A stretch of 64,000 bases of DNA, taken from JAEUIX01 sp046156035. GTDB lineage: Bacteria; Planctomycetota; Phycisphaerae; Phycisphaerales; UBA1924. This document shows positions 1-8,806 of the stretch, piece after piece (position 1 is the stretch's first letter; each line of letters starts with the position of its first letter). The notes below the pieces were generated by a model. The model saw nothing but the letters and a program-made list of their open reading frames with translations, ran no database searches and was not told the DNA's origin. Location of the stretch: assembly GCA_046156035.1 (NCBI GenBank), contig JBJXEW010000030.1, positions 1-64,000 on the forward strand, in the 5' to 3' direction. Position numbers and translations under genes: made by a program.

Positions 1-817
1 CCCCCCCCCCCCCCCCCCCCGCCGCGCGTCCAAACATCTTGTCTAGCGCCTCGCTCTGCGCCGCCAGCACGCCCACACGCTCCGCCAAGTCAGGCCGCAT
101 CTTGCGCAGCCGCGGCACAACCTCCACCCTCAGCCGATTCCGCAGCAGGCGCACATCCGCGTTGGTGCGGTCCTCCTGCCACTGCCAACCCGCCCCGCGG
201 CAAACCCGCCGCGCATCTGCCGCGCTCACAGTCAGCATCGGCCGGATCACCTCCACACGAGGCAGACCGGGCAGCACGCGCCGCGCGCGGATGCCGGCCA
301 ATCGCGTCGGGCCGCTGCCGCGCATCAGGCGCATCAGCACCGTCTCGATCTGGTCATCGCCCTGATGCCCCGTGGCGATGAAGCCCACGCCGCATCGCCG
401 GGCCAGTGTCGCGAGCGCCTCGTAGCGCACGCGGCGTGCGTTCGCCTCCGCGTTCCCCGCGAGCGCTCGCACCTTGATGCTCGCCTGCACAAACCTCCAC
501 CCCACGCGTGCCGCCAAGCGCTTGGCCGCGTCGCAATCCGCCAGTGCCTCGCGCTTCGGGCGCAGGTCATGCACGATGTGGGCCACGATTCCCTTGTCCG
601 TCGCCGCGGCGAGCATCAGCACCAGCGCGCTCGAGTCCGCACCGCCGCTGCACGCGACCAGCAGCGGCTCGCCCGCGCCCGCACGCCTGCTGCGCGGCAA
701 CGTCGTCAGTTCCCGCCAGCGCCGGATCACTCCCGCAACGACTGGGTCGCGCTTGTCGAGCCACGGCGGCGCGGCAGCAAGAGCAAGCGGGCGAGATGCA
801 CGTGCACGCACCGGCAT
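1..817 (-). CDS. tilS: tRNA(Ile)-lysidine synthase TilS (3' part cut off)
   Basis: TilS ligates lysine to C34 of tRNA-Ile2(CAU) so that it reads AUA codons; it is an N-type ATP pyrophosphatase of the cytosol. The reading frame runs from an ATG at 817 to the left edge without a stop, about 272 codons. The PP-loop motif SGGADS is at residues 57-62, followed by ATGHQGDDQIETVLMRLMRG, the second TilS signature. The agmatinase gene ends 6 bases upstream on the same strand. The last visible codons are GGG glycines from a run of 20 C on the plus strand, which is not expected in the TilS fold and may be an assembly-edge artefact. The likely substrate tRNA lies at 9184-9256. The identity is secure; the C-terminal domain is not visible. 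Confidence 0.93.
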   Translation of the reverse strand, partial: MPVRARASRPLALAAAPPWLDKRDPVVAGVIRRWRELTTLPRSRRAGAGEPLLVACSGGADSSALVLMLAAATDKGIVAHIVHDLRPKREALADCDAAKRLAARVGWRFVQASIKVRALAGNAEANARRVRYEALATLARRCGVGFIATGHQGDDQIETVLMRLMRGSGPTRLAGIRARRVLPGLPRVEVIRPMLTVSAADARRVCRGAGWQWQEDRTNADVRLLRNRLRVEVVPRLRKMRPDLAERVGVLAAQSEALDKMFGRAAGGGGGG

Positions 818-823
818 GGGTGC

Positions 824-1801
824 TCAGCCCTTCGTGCCCGCGGCATCAAGGGCGAGAATCTCGAACATCACCTGCCCCGCCAGCAGCGCGGTGATCCCGG
901 CCACATCGCGCTCGGGCAGCACCTCCACCACATCCGCCCCCGCGATCCGCAAGCCGCGCAGGTTGCGGAGCAGGTCGAGGGCCTCCGCGCTGGTAAGCCC
1001 TCCCACCGCCGGCGTGCCCGTGCCGGGCGCGAAGGCCGGGTCCACCACATCCACATCGAACGTGATGTACGCCTCGCTCTGGCCCACACGCCCGAGGTAA
1101 TCGGCGATGGCCCGCCCGCCCTTGCCGCCGGGGCGTAGGTCGTCAAACGGCACCACGGTGACGCCGTGCTGCTTGGCGAAGCCCATGTCATCGCCGGAGT
1201 TGAGCGGCCCCTTGATCCCGATCGAGATCATCTTCTTGGGATCGACCAGCCCCTCCTCGATCGCGCGCCGGAAGGGCGACGCGTGGCCCCACTTGCTTCC
1301 CCACACCTCATCCACGGTGTCGAGGTGGCTGTCGAAGTGAACGAGCGCCAGGCCCCCCGCCGGCTCGCCGCGCCGGGTGTAGGTGGCGCGGATGTTGGCG
1401 TAGGCGATCGAGTGGTCACCACCCACGGCGAGCAACTTGGTGTGCTTGGCCTCACCAAGCGAGCAGGCAAAGTCGTCGATCAGGTCCAGCGTCTTGGCGA
1501 TGTCGTAGGGCGACACGGGTGCATCACCCGCATCCGCCAGGGAGAGGGCCTGCGTCACATCCACACCGTGGTGCATGGAATACCGCTTGATGTATTGCGA
1601 CGCATCGCGCACGGCCCGCGGCCCGAACCTCGCGCCGGGCCGATACGTGACGCCACCGTCGAACGGTGCGCCGTAGAGGGCCCAATCCACCGGGGTGTTC
1701 TCCGGAGCCACGTCTTCCAGCCGCGGGTAGCGGCAGAACGTGCAGATGCCCGAGAAACGCGGGTGGACACGGGCATCAGGAAGTACGGTCCTCTTGGCCA
1801 T
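824..1801 (-). CDS. speB: Agmatinase/arginase-family ureohydrolase
   Basis: A binuclear-manganese ureohydrolase, most like agmatinase (agmatine to putrescine and urea). The 325-residue product has GGDHS at 127-131, FDSHLD at 156-161 (family consensus FDAHxD, with Ser for Ala), WGHASPF near 171-177 and FDVDVVDP at 249-256, so the metal-binding set is present. I start at the ATG at 1801; the frame stays open to 1912, but the extra 37 residues read through an intergenic repeat and look non-coding. It precedes tilS by 6 bases. An astD gene is upstream, so a role in arginine or guanidine breakdown fits the context. Agmatinase, arginase and guanidinobutyrase cannot be separated by eye; the symbol is provisional. 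Confidence 0.85.
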   Translation of the reverse strand: MAKRTVLPDARVHPRFSGICTFCRYPRLEDVAPENTPVDWALYGAPFDGGVTYRPGARFGPRAVRDASQYIKRYSMHHGVDVTQALSLADAGDAPVSPYDIAKTLDLIDDFACSLGEAKHTKLLAVGGDHSIAYANIRATYTRRGEPAGGLALVHFDSHLDTVDEVWGSKWGHASPFRRAIEEGLVDPKKMISIGIKGPLNSGDDMGFAKQHGVTVVPFDDLRPGGKGGRAIADYLGRVGQSEAYITFDVDVVDPAFAPGTGTPAVGGLTSAEALDLLRNLRGLRIAGADVVEVLPERDVAGITALLAGQVMFEILALDAAGTKG

Positions 1802-1839
1802 GAGTTTGCCCTGTTGACATGCCCTACCAAATCTCGTTG

Positions 1840-1928
1840 CACAGGCTTTCAGCCTGTGTCCTACCCAACCTCCCGACACGCGAACGCCCCGCTTCACGAG
1901 GCATTGAGGCACAGCCTCAAAGGCTGTG
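1840..1928. repeat. Pair of REP-like hairpins
   Basis: Two perfect palindromes lie 51 bases apart in the gap between astD and the agmatinase gene: CACAGGCTTTCAGCCTGTG at 1840-1858 and CACAGCCTCAAAGGCTGTG at 1910-1928. Each has an 8-bp stem and a 3-base loop, and they resemble each other with the stem core changed. There is no T-run, so a factor-independent terminator is unlikely. The arrangement is like a BIME/REP doublet. Confidence 0.7.
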
Positions 1929-1975
1929 CTACGAGGACTCGGAGACTTTCAACAGAGCACCATAGGTTGTCAAGA

Positions 1976-3583
1976 TTACGCCACCCACCCATCCTCAAAC
2001 CGCATCCCCTCGGCCACCGTCGCCGCGCCGCCGCTCTCCACCATCGCGGCCACCGGGTACGCGCAGTAGTCCAGGGCGAAACTCCCCGCCGGGCGGTGGT
2101 TGCCGGAAAGGCCCAGGCCCCCAAACGGCAGTTTGCTCGATGCACCCGCCGTGCCAGTGTTCACATTCACACACCCCGCGCGGCACTCCGCAAGGAACCG
2201 CTCAATGTCCCCCGCATCCTTCGTGAAGATCGACGCGGCCAGGCCGTAGCGCGTGGCGTTCACACGCAGAATCGCCTCATCAAGGTCCTTCACGACAAAC
2301 ACCTGCAAGAGCGGCCCGAAGACTTCGGTATCGTGAGTGTCTGCGTGCGTTCCTCCCCCTGCCCCTCCCAGAGGGAGGGGAGACGCGGCGGGGTGCATCC
2401 GCACCACACCGGGTGTGAGAAAATGCCCGCCTTCGCAGCCGGCAACGTCCATCGGCGTGGCCTCCACCAGCACCTCCGCCCCCGCCTTGGCGGCCCTGGT
2501 CTGGAACTCGAACACCGCGTGGCGCGAGGCATCGTTGATGATCGGGCCACAGAACACCGGGTGGGTCGCGCGCGGGTCGCCGATGATCAACTGCGTCGCG
2601 GCCTTGCAGATCGCCGTTATCAGCCTCCCCGCCACGCTCTCGTGAATGATCGCCCGCCGCGTGCTCGTGCAGCGCTGGCCGGTGGTGTTGAACGCGCAGC
2701 GCGTGACCTCGATCGCCGCCTGGCGCAAATCCGCGTCGGGCATCACCACCGCGGCGTTGTTGCCGCCCATCTCCAGCGCGGCAATGCGGCCGGGCCGGTC
2801 CAGGTTCGCCTCCAGTATCCGCCGCCCCACCGGCCACGAACCCGTGAACGCGATCGCATCCACACCCGCGTGGGCCACGAGTGCCGCGGCAACGTCTCCG
2901 CCGCCCTGCACCATGTTCACCACGCCCGCGCCATCCGCCGGGGCACCCTCTTCACGCAGGGCCTGATCGAACAACTCAACGAGAGCCTGCCCGCACGCGG
3001 GTGCCTTGTCGCTGGGCTTGAAGACCACCGTGTTGCCCGCCAAGAGCGCGGGCACGATGTGCCCGTTGGGCAGGTGCAGGGGAAAGTTGTACGGCCCCAG
3101 CACCGCCATCACGCCGTGCGGCCGGAACAGGCACCGGGCCTGGCGCGACGGCGTCATCGCAAACGCAAACGGCGTCACACGCCGCCGCCCGCCTTCCGGC
3201 GCTTCGTCCAGCGAGATCTCCACCTTCGTCCCCAGCAGCGCGGCTTCCTGCTTGCACTCCCACAGCACCTTGCCGATCTCATCGCAAAGCACCTCGGCCA
3301 GCGGGCCGGCCCGCTCACCCGCAAGTTTCTGGAAGCGCCGCAGCACCGCCACGCGCCGCTCCATCGGCCAACGCGACCACGCCTTGAACGCCCCTGCCGC
3401 GGCGGCAACCGCCGCGTCCACATGCTCCGGGTGTGCACCGCAGGAATGGACGATGCTCGCGGGCCGCGCGGGGTTGCGCGACACAACCGGTGCGCCCACC
3501 CCGCCACCCGGCCCGGCGAGCCATCGACCGCCCACAAGATTCGAGGGTGCGTGCAGAAGCGAAGGGTGCTGCGCGGCGGTCAT
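1976..3583 (-). CDS. astD: N-succinylglutamate 5-semialdehyde dehydrogenase AstD
   Basis: Aldehyde dehydrogenase superfamily; oxidises succinylglutamate semialdehyde to succinylglutamate with NAD, step 4 of the arginine succinyltransferase (AST) pathway. The 535-residue protein has the Rossmann segment GPYNFPLHLPNGHI, the FTGS turn, LEMGGNNAAVV, the catalytic cysteine in TTGQRCTSTRR, and the AstD-like C-terminal GLSGNHRPAG...DYCAYPVAA. An in-frame insert at about residues 395-417 (PLPLGGAGGG...) coincides with the palindromic repeat at 2362-2380 and makes it longer than usual AstD (about 490). ATG start at 3583, 42 bases after map on the same strand. astA is 10 kb away; astB, astC and astE are not in the window. 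Confidence 0.9.
   Translation of the reverse strand: MTAAQHPSLLHAPSNLVGGRWLAGPGGGVGAPVVSRNPARPASIVHSCGAHPEHVDAAVAAAAGAFKAWSRWPMERRVAVLRRFQKLAGERAGPLAEVLCDEIGKVLWECKQEAALLGTKVEISLDEAPEGGRRRVTPFAFAMTPSRQARCLFRPHGVMAVLGPYNFPLHLPNGHIVPALLAGNTVVFKPSDKAPACGQALVELFDQALREEGAPADGAGVVNMVQGGGDVAAALVAHAGVDAIAFTGSWPVGRRILEANLDRPGRIAALEMGGNNAAVVMPDADLRQAAIEVTRCAFNTTGQRCTSTRRAIIHESVAGRLITAICKAATQLIIGDPRATHPVFCGPIINDASRHAVFEFQTRAAKAGAEVLVEATPMDVAGCEGGHFLTPGVVRMHPAASPLPLGGAGGGTHADTHDTEVFGPLLQVFVVKDLDEAILRVNATRYGLAASIFTKDAGDIERFLAECRAGCVNVNTGTAGASSKLPFGGLGLSGNHRPAGSFALDYCAYPVAAMVESGGAATVAEGMRFEDGWVA
2362..2380. repeat. Palindromic repeat family B, copy 1 (inside astD)
   Basis: CCCCTCCCAGAGGGAGGGG is a perfect hairpin with 8-bp arms and a 3-base loop, within astD. 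It encodes part of the peptide PLPLGGAGGG on the minus strand. Copies 2 and 3 (61083-61103, 63385-63405) have the same arms with the loop as TCT, i.e. inverted. Confidence 0.8.
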
Positions 3584-3625
3584 GGTGCCGCATCGTACCG
3601 CACGCAGAACAAGTCGAAACGCGAA

Positions 3626-4471
3626 TCACCCGACGAGGTCCGGCAGTTGCTCCATCCCCTCCGTCAGCACGCGCGGCCCGCTCTCTGTAATCAGCACGTC
3701 GTGCTCGTAATGCGAACTCAGCGAGCCGTCCTTCGTGTACACCGGCCAGGGGTTGGAGCGGTGAACCGTCTCGCCGGTGCCCAGCGCGAGCATGGGCTCC
3801 ACGGCGATCAACACGCCCGGCTCGCAGGGCAGCACGCCCTCGGGCCAGTCGTTGTGGGCCTCGGGCACCACGTTGGCCACGAACGGCGGCAGGTGCAGGC
3901 CGCGCTCGCGGTCGTTCTTCTTCATGCCGATGCCGTGGCCCCCCAGGCCGCGAACAAGGTGCAGTTTGTGTTCAACCTCGACACACCCTTGCACCTCACG
4001 GGCCCACGCCAGGTACGTGTTGCCGGGCGTGAGTTTGGCCACGCCGCGCCGCAGAGACTCCTTTCCCACGTCCATGAGTTTCTGCACCGCGGGCGACGGG
4101 TAGGCCTTGAAGCAGTACGTCCATCCCGCATCGCCCACAAAGCCGTTCTTCCACACGCCGATGTCGATCTTCAGCAGGTCGCCCTCGCGCATCGGCCGGT
4201 CGTAGAGCCCCGCGAAGCCGTGCACCACGCAGTCGTTCACGGAAAGGCACGCGTGCCCCGGAAACGCGGGAGAGCGGCCAACCTTGTAGCCCAGAAAGCA
4301 GGATTGGCACCCGAGCGATTCAAGGATGCGGGCAACCTCCGCGTCGATCTGTGCCAGCGTCTGGCCGACCCTCAGAAATGGCACGATGCGCTTGTGCGTC
4401 TCCACCACGCACTGCGCGGCGGTGACCGCAAGGTCCACCTCGCGCGGGAGCAACTTGGGAATGCGTGCCAT
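3626..4471 (-). CDS. map: Methionine aminopeptidase, type I
   Basis: Removes the N-terminal methionine from nascent proteins; a cytosolic pita-bread metallopeptidase. All five metal ligands and the catalytic histidine are visible in order: His in NDCVVHGFA, the two Asp in KIDIGVWKNGFVGDAGW, His in LGGHGIG, Glu in AVEPMLALG and Glu in SSHYEHDVLIT. At 281 residues it is slightly longer than the usual 250-265. ATG start at 4471. It lies between hutI (67 bases upstream) and astD (42 bases downstream) on the same strand, so co-transcription is possible although the functions are unrelated. Confidence 0.95.
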   Translation of the reverse strand: MARIPKLLPREVDLAVTAAQCVVETHKRIVPFLRVGQTLAQIDAEVARILESLGCQSCFLGYKVGRSPAFPGHACLSVNDCVVHGFAGLYDRPMREGDLLKIDIGVWKNGFVGDAGWTYCFKAYPSPAVQKLMDVGKESLRRGVAKLTPGNTYLAWAREVQGCVEVEHKLHLVRGLGGHGIGMKKNDRERGLHLPPFVANVVPEAHNDWPEGVLPCEPGVLIAVEPMLALGTGETVHRSNPWPVYTKDGSLSSHYEHDVLITESGPRVLTEGMEQLPDLVG

Positions 4472-4538
4472 AGAAGGGCCGATGGTAGCGCGGGTGCTGT
4501 GGGAACTTGCAGCCGCGCTCTCAGCACAAAGTCAGTGC

Positions 4539-5822
4539 TCAGTGCGGGTAGATAAGTTGAAGGCCCGAGGTAAACGCCAGCGAACGAACATCGACCGTGT
4601 TCAGCACGATCAGGTCCGCACGCTTGCCAATGGCAATCTCGCCGCGGTCCTGAAAGCCGAGCATGCGGGCCGGGTTGATCGTGGCCGCGGCGATTGCCTG
4701 TCCCAACGAGAGGCCGCAATGCTGCACGGCCAAGCCAATGACGAACGGCATGCTCCAGCACGGGGCGGACCCGGGGTTCAGGTTCGTGGCGATGCACACG
4801 CGGTGGGGTGCCGCGGCTGCGATGGGAGCGAGGTTGGCATAACGCCCATCGAGGTGAAAACCACAGGCGGGGAGCGCGACGGCAAAGGGGCCGTGGCGTT
4901 GGTGCAGGTCAGATGAACCAGCGGCCGGGCCATGGATGATTGCCTCGACGTCTGCGGGCGTGGATGCTTCGAGATGATCCACGCTCAGGGCACCAAGGCC
5001 GATTGCCCGTTGCGTAAAGCCCAGACTGTTGAACTGATCCACATGCACACGGAATGGGTGGCCCAGTTCATCGGCACGCCGAAAGAGCGCTTCGCACTCG
5101 TCGGGCGACCAGGCACCCTCTTCGCAATAGGCGTCGATCGTGATGCCTGGGAATTCGGAGTGCACGGCATCGAGAGTCTCACCGATCGTGCGTTTGACGA
5201 ACACGTCCCGCGGCACGTCCGGGTCAATCGCGTGCCCGAGCAGGGCCGTCGGCACCACCGTCGGCTCTGCCCAATCGGGATAGTCGCGAATGGCACGCAG
5301 CATCTTCAGTTCGTCCGCTGTCGTAAGGCCGTACCCGCTCTTCACTTCAACCGTGCGCGTGCCGCTATCCATGAGGAGGTTGAGATGACGGTGCAGGAGG
5401 CCTGCGAGTTCGCTCTGCGTGGCAGCACGCACCGCGCGGACGGTGGCCATGATGCCACCACCAGCCCGCAAGATGTCGAGATAGGGCGTGCCATTCCGCT
5501 TCATCTCCCACTCGTCAAGCCGGTGAGACCCCAAACTAAACCGCGCCGGTATGCCAGGGTCCACCCAGCAAGCGTGCGTGTGGCAATCCACGAACGCGGG
5601 CAGCACCACGCGCCCCTCAGCGCGCCGTTCCGTTGGTCGCGACTCCCACCAGCGCGAGGAGTACGGATCGGCGGGGCGCTCCGTGGACCCATCCGGCCGG
5701 ACCACATGCCTGAGCACGTGGGTGATCAGCCCGTCAAGCGAGTGGATGTCCACCAAGGCATCGCCCAACTTATCGGTGTGCAGGCGTGCGTCGCGAATGA
5801 TGGAAATGTGGCGGCGCTTCAC
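4539..5822 (-). CDS. hutI: Imidazolonepropionase HutI
   Basis: Hydrolyses 4-imidazolone-5-propionate to N-formimino-L-glutamate, step 3 of histidine degradation; an amidohydrolase-fold metalloenzyme. The 427 residues include the metal motif FVDCHTHACW, RAGGGIMATV, VEVKSGYGLTT, HVDQFNSLGF and SVDHLEAS. The usual ATDFNPGS loop reads ATNLNPGS, so the Asp that normally helps bind metal or catalyse is Asn here. The start is a GTG at 5822 that shares GTGA with the stop of hutG, implying translational coupling. hutH and hutU are not in the window. The function call is firm; whether the Asn variant is fully active is not known. Confidence 0.9.
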   Translation of the reverse strand: MKRRHISIIRDARLHTDKLGDALVDIHSLDGLITHVLRHVVRPDGSTERPADPYSSRWWESRPTERRAEGRVVLPAFVDCHTHACWVDPGIPARFSLGSHRLDEWEMKRNGTPYLDILRAGGGIMATVRAVRAATQSELAGLLHRHLNLLMDSGTRTVEVKSGYGLTTADELKMLRAIRDYPDWAEPTVVPTALLGHAIDPDVPRDVFVKRTIGETLDAVHSEFPGITIDAYCEEGAWSPDECEALFRRADELGHPFRVHVDQFNSLGFTQRAIGLGALSVDHLEASTPADVEAIIHGPAAGSSDLHQRHGPFAVALPACGFHLDGRYANLAPIAAAAPHRVCIATNLNPGSAPCWSMPFVIGLAVQHCGLSLGQAIAAATINPARMLGFQDRGEIAIGKRADLIVLNTVDVRSLAFTSGLQLIYPH

Positions 5823-6763
5823 GCTGGCCGCTCCGCAAAGCCCGTCAGAAACGACAGGAACAGGTACGCGGCGAGGCGGGCCGTCCGCCCATCCACATCA
5901 AACACAGGGTTCAACTCGCAGATGTCAAAGCAGGCCACATGCGACGATCGCCCCGCGGCAAGGGCAATCCCCGCCACCGTCTGCGGGTCCAGCCCGCAGG
6001 GATTGACCGCCGACACACCCGGCGCGTGTGCCGCGTCCAGACCGTCCATGTCGATCGACACAAAGCACGGCTCATCGGGAATCAGCGTGGTGGGGTCCGT
6101 CGCCCTCGCCTCCCGCACGCTCACGGCCCGCCCGCCGTGCGCGGCAAACCACAGAGCGTGCTCCGCGCTGTTCACCAGCGGCTCCATCCCGATGCACGTG
6201 AGCGACCGCACGCCGCACCGCTCCACCAAGGCCCGAAAGGGCATGCCCGAGCCCGCCTCCGCCCGCACATCCAAGTGCGCATCCACATACACCCCCGCCC
6301 GCGGCTCAATGCCAGCGCGGCGGGCCTTCAGCCCCTCGATCACGCCGCGCACGAACGCGAACGTCAGGTCGTGCCCACCACCGATGCCCACGGGCATCAG
6401 GCCCGCCGCCACAATGGCCCGGCTCGCCTCCGTGACCCGTGCGTGCGTCTCATCCAGCGTCGCGCCGGGCACGATGTCGCCCGCATCAAACACTGCCGGC
6501 AACGCCCGCAGCGGCGGGGCGGGCAGGGCCAGTCCGTAGCCCGCGAGTGCGGCCCGGAACGCGGCCGGGCCTGCCTTCGCCCCCACACGCCCCTTGTTCA
6601 TGCCCACGCCCGTGTCATCCGGCATCCCCAGCAGGCACACGGCCCGCGCACCCGTGCCCTGCGCGGCGACCTGCCCGCCCGCAAACGGCCGCACGTGCGC
6701 AGCCAAGCGCGCCGGCGTCGATGCGGGCCAATTTGCGTCAACAGTGTGGGGTATCAGGCTCAA
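5819..6763 (-). CDS. hutG: Formimidoylglutamase HutG (arginase fold)
   Basis: Converts N-formimino-L-glutamate to glutamate and formamide, the last step of one histidine-degradation route; Mn-dependent ureohydrolase family. Seen in the sequence: GVGMNKGRVGAKAGP (HutG-like N-terminal substrate loop), GGGHDLTFA (for GGxH), VDAHLDVR and SIDMDGLDAAHAPG. I chose a TTG at 6763 (314 residues) because the frame upstream runs back into the end of dnaG and looks non-coding; an alternative start would reach 6910. It overlaps hutI by 4 bases. A general ureohydrolase is the alternative, but pairing with hutI favours HutG. Confidence 0.83.
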   Translation of the reverse strand: MSLIPHTVDANWPASTPARLAAHVRPFAGGQVAAQGTGARAVCLLGMPDDTGVGMNKGRVGAKAGPAAFRAALAGYGLALPAPPLRALPAVFDAGDIVPGATLDETHARVTEASRAIVAAGLMPVGIGGGHDLTFAFVRGVIEGLKARRAGIEPRAGVYVDAHLDVRAEAGSGMPFRALVERCGVRSLTCIGMEPLVNSAEHALWFAAHGGRAVSVREARATDPTTLIPDEPCFVSIDMDGLDAAHAPGVSAVNPCGLDPQTVAGIALAAGRSSHVACFDICELNPVFDVDGRTARLAAYLFLSFLTGFAERPA

Positions 6764-6818
6764 GCGCCCCGAGCATATCGACGCGCGGCGGCGCACGTCG
6801 GATCGCCGAACCGATGTC

Positions 6819-8771
6819 TCACCCCGACGAAGCGTGCCGCGGCATGGTCGTCCCGTGCGAACCGAACTCCGCGTTGATCCGCTGACGCACGCGAATCCGG
6901 TCAGCCGCATCGGTCGCCTTCGCTAGTTCCGCTTCCAGCGTGCACCGGCGGCGCACTCGCGCCAGCACCTCGCGGCACTTCTCCGCCACCAGAGCGGCAT
7001 CGCCCTGCGTGAACCGCTCCACCTCGCTCACCCATGCTGCCACAAGGGCGCGCGCTGCGCCGCTTTCAAGTTCGCTCATCACGTCCGCCACACCGAAACT
7101 GGCCCGCTCACCCGCCAGCCTCGCAATCGTGCCAGCCACGAGCGCGGCATCGCCCTCCAGCCCGGCCCCCGCGGCAAGCCACCGCTGGTCCGGCTCGTCA
7201 AACTCCGCCAGCACGGGCGAGTGGGCCAGCGCGCACGCCACCACCCACGCCGCGTCCGTCATCGTGCGGGCAAGGTCCGCGGCCCGCGTGGCATCCGTCG
7301 CGCTCGGCGCGGCGGTTGCATCCGCACGCGGGCGCGGCAGTTTGGCCGCCGCGGCCACCAGCGCGCCCCGAACCGTCGCGGGCGGCACCCCGGCAATCGC
7401 GGCCAGCCGCTGCACGATCAGTTCCTTCCGCACCGGCTGCACACGATCCAGGCCGAGTTCGGCCAGGCGTGCAATCTCTTCCTCGAACACGCGCGACCGA
7501 GCCGCGAGTGAGAGCGTGCGCGTTGCCGCCTTCAGTCGCTCAAACCGGAACTCCAGCGCATCCACCGCCCCCGCCACCATGGCTATGAACCGTTCCGGCC
7601 CCCGCGGCTGCTTCAGCAGTTCGTCCGGGTCCTTCGCGATCGGCTGCCCCGCCTCCGGTGGCACGCTGGAAAGCAGTGCAATCCGCACATCCACCGGCTC
7701 AGCGAACAGCACCTCCACAGCCCGATCCGCCGCACGCTGGCCCGCCTCATCGCCATCGAACAGCAGCACAATCGTTTCGGCAAGCCGGCGCAGCACGCGG
7801 GCGCCCGAGGCGTTCAGGGCCGTGCCCAGCGTTGCCACGACGTTCTTCACGCCCGCCTGGTGGCAGGCGATCGCATCCATGTATCCCTCGCACACGATCA
7901 CGGTCTTCTCGGCGCGTATCGCCTGCCCCGCGTGATGCAGCGCGTACAGCGTCGCGCTCTTCGAGAAGAGCAGCGTCTCCGGGCTGTTGAGATACTTGGG
8001 CTCATCCGCATCGTTCACGCGCCGCCCGCCGAACGCGATCACTCGCCCCAGCGAATCGTGGATCGGGAACGTCAGCCGGTTGCGCAGGCCGTCGTACGTG
8101 CCCTGCCCGTTCTCGCGTTCCTTCAGCAGACCCGCAGAGATGAACGGACCCGCGTGCAGGCCCTTGTTGGCCAGCGTGAGTGCGAGCCCGTCCCACCGGT
8201 CGGGCGATGCCCCCAGGCCAAAGAGCGAGATCATCTCTTCGCTCACGCCGCGCTTCGCCAGAATCGCCCGCGCCGCGCTCCCGTGCTCCGGGTGCCGCAG
8301 AATCCCCTGAAAGAACGACTGGGCCACGCCATTGGCATCCAGCAGGGCTGCCCGCGAGATGCCCGACGGCGCCGAATCGCCCTCACCTCCGTCGCCACTG
8401 CCTCCACCCGCCTGACCAGCCGCGCTCCGCCGCGGCGGCGGCGAGAGTTGAATCCCCGCCCGGTCCGCGAGAAACTGCAACGCCTCCCGGAACGACATCT
8501 TGTGGAAGGCGATCACGAAACTCAGGGCATCGCCCCCCGCCCCGCAGACAAAGCAGTGATAGATCTGCTTGTGCGGCACCACGCACATGCTCGGGTTGTG
8601 GTCATCGTGGAACGGGCAGACGCACTTGAACTCGCGCCCCGCCTTGCGCAACGACACCTGCTCGCCGATCAACCGGACAATGTCCGTCGCCTCGATCACG
8701 CGGCGTTTATCGTCGTTGAACGGGCCGGGGCCATGCGGAGGGCCGTGCGGGGTGGGCGGGGCGGGCGGCAC
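6819..8771 (-). CDS. dnaG: DNA primase DnaG
   Basis: Synthesises RNA primers for replication. The 650-residue protein has the CHC2 zinc ribbon (CPFHDDHNPS then CFVCGAGGD) at about residues 51-80, the RNA polymerase-like core, and TOPRIM motifs VIVCEGYMDAIA and LLFDGDEAGQ. The C-terminal helical region should bind DnaB. A Gly/Ser-rich insert near residue 115-135 follows the zinc domain. The start is a GTG at 8771, and acyP is divergent with 35 bases between. hutG begins about 56 bases downstream. Confidence 0.95.
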   Translation of the reverse strand: MPPAPPTPHGPPHGPGPFNDDKRRVIEATDIVRLIGEQVSLRKAGREFKCVCPFHDDHNPSMCVVPHKQIYHCFVCGAGGDALSFVIAFHKMSFREALQFLADRAGIQLSPPPRRSAAGQAGGGSGDGGEGDSAPSGISRAALLDANGVAQSFFQGILRHPEHGSAARAILAKRGVSEEMISLFGLGASPDRWDGLALTLANKGLHAGPFISAGLLKERENGQGTYDGLRNRLTFPIHDSLGRVIAFGGRRVNDADEPKYLNSPETLLFSKSATLYALHHAGQAIRAEKTVIVCEGYMDAIACHQAGVKNVVATLGTALNASGARVLRRLAETIVLLFDGDEAGQRAADRAVEVLFAEPVDVRIALLSSVPPEAGQPIAKDPDELLKQPRGPERFIAMVAGAVDALEFRFERLKAATRTLSLAARSRVFEEEIARLAELGLDRVQPVRKELIVQRLAAIAGVPPATVRGALVAAAAKLPRPRADATAAPSATDATRAADLARTMTDAAWVVACALAHSPVLAEFDEPDQRWLAAGAGLEGDAALVAGTIARLAGERASFGVADVMSELESGAARALVAAWVSEVERFTQGDAALVAEKCREVLARVRRRCTLEAELAKATDAADRIRVRQRINAEFGSHGTTMPRHASSG

Positions 8772-8806
8772 GGGGTGTTGTAGGCAACCGGGCCATACCG
8801 TGGCCG

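Noticed and set aside
1166..4555. A 1,129-codon open frame on the plus strand
   Set aside because: It is antisense to the agmatinase, astD and map genes, which have clear family motifs. Its composition (His/Arg/Pro-rich) is typical of GC-rich antisense frames.
6764..6910. Longer HutG N-terminus from 6910
   Set aside because: It overlaps the 3' end of dnaG by 92 bases and is Arg/Ser-rich without similarity to HutG. A TTG at 6763 gives a normal length.
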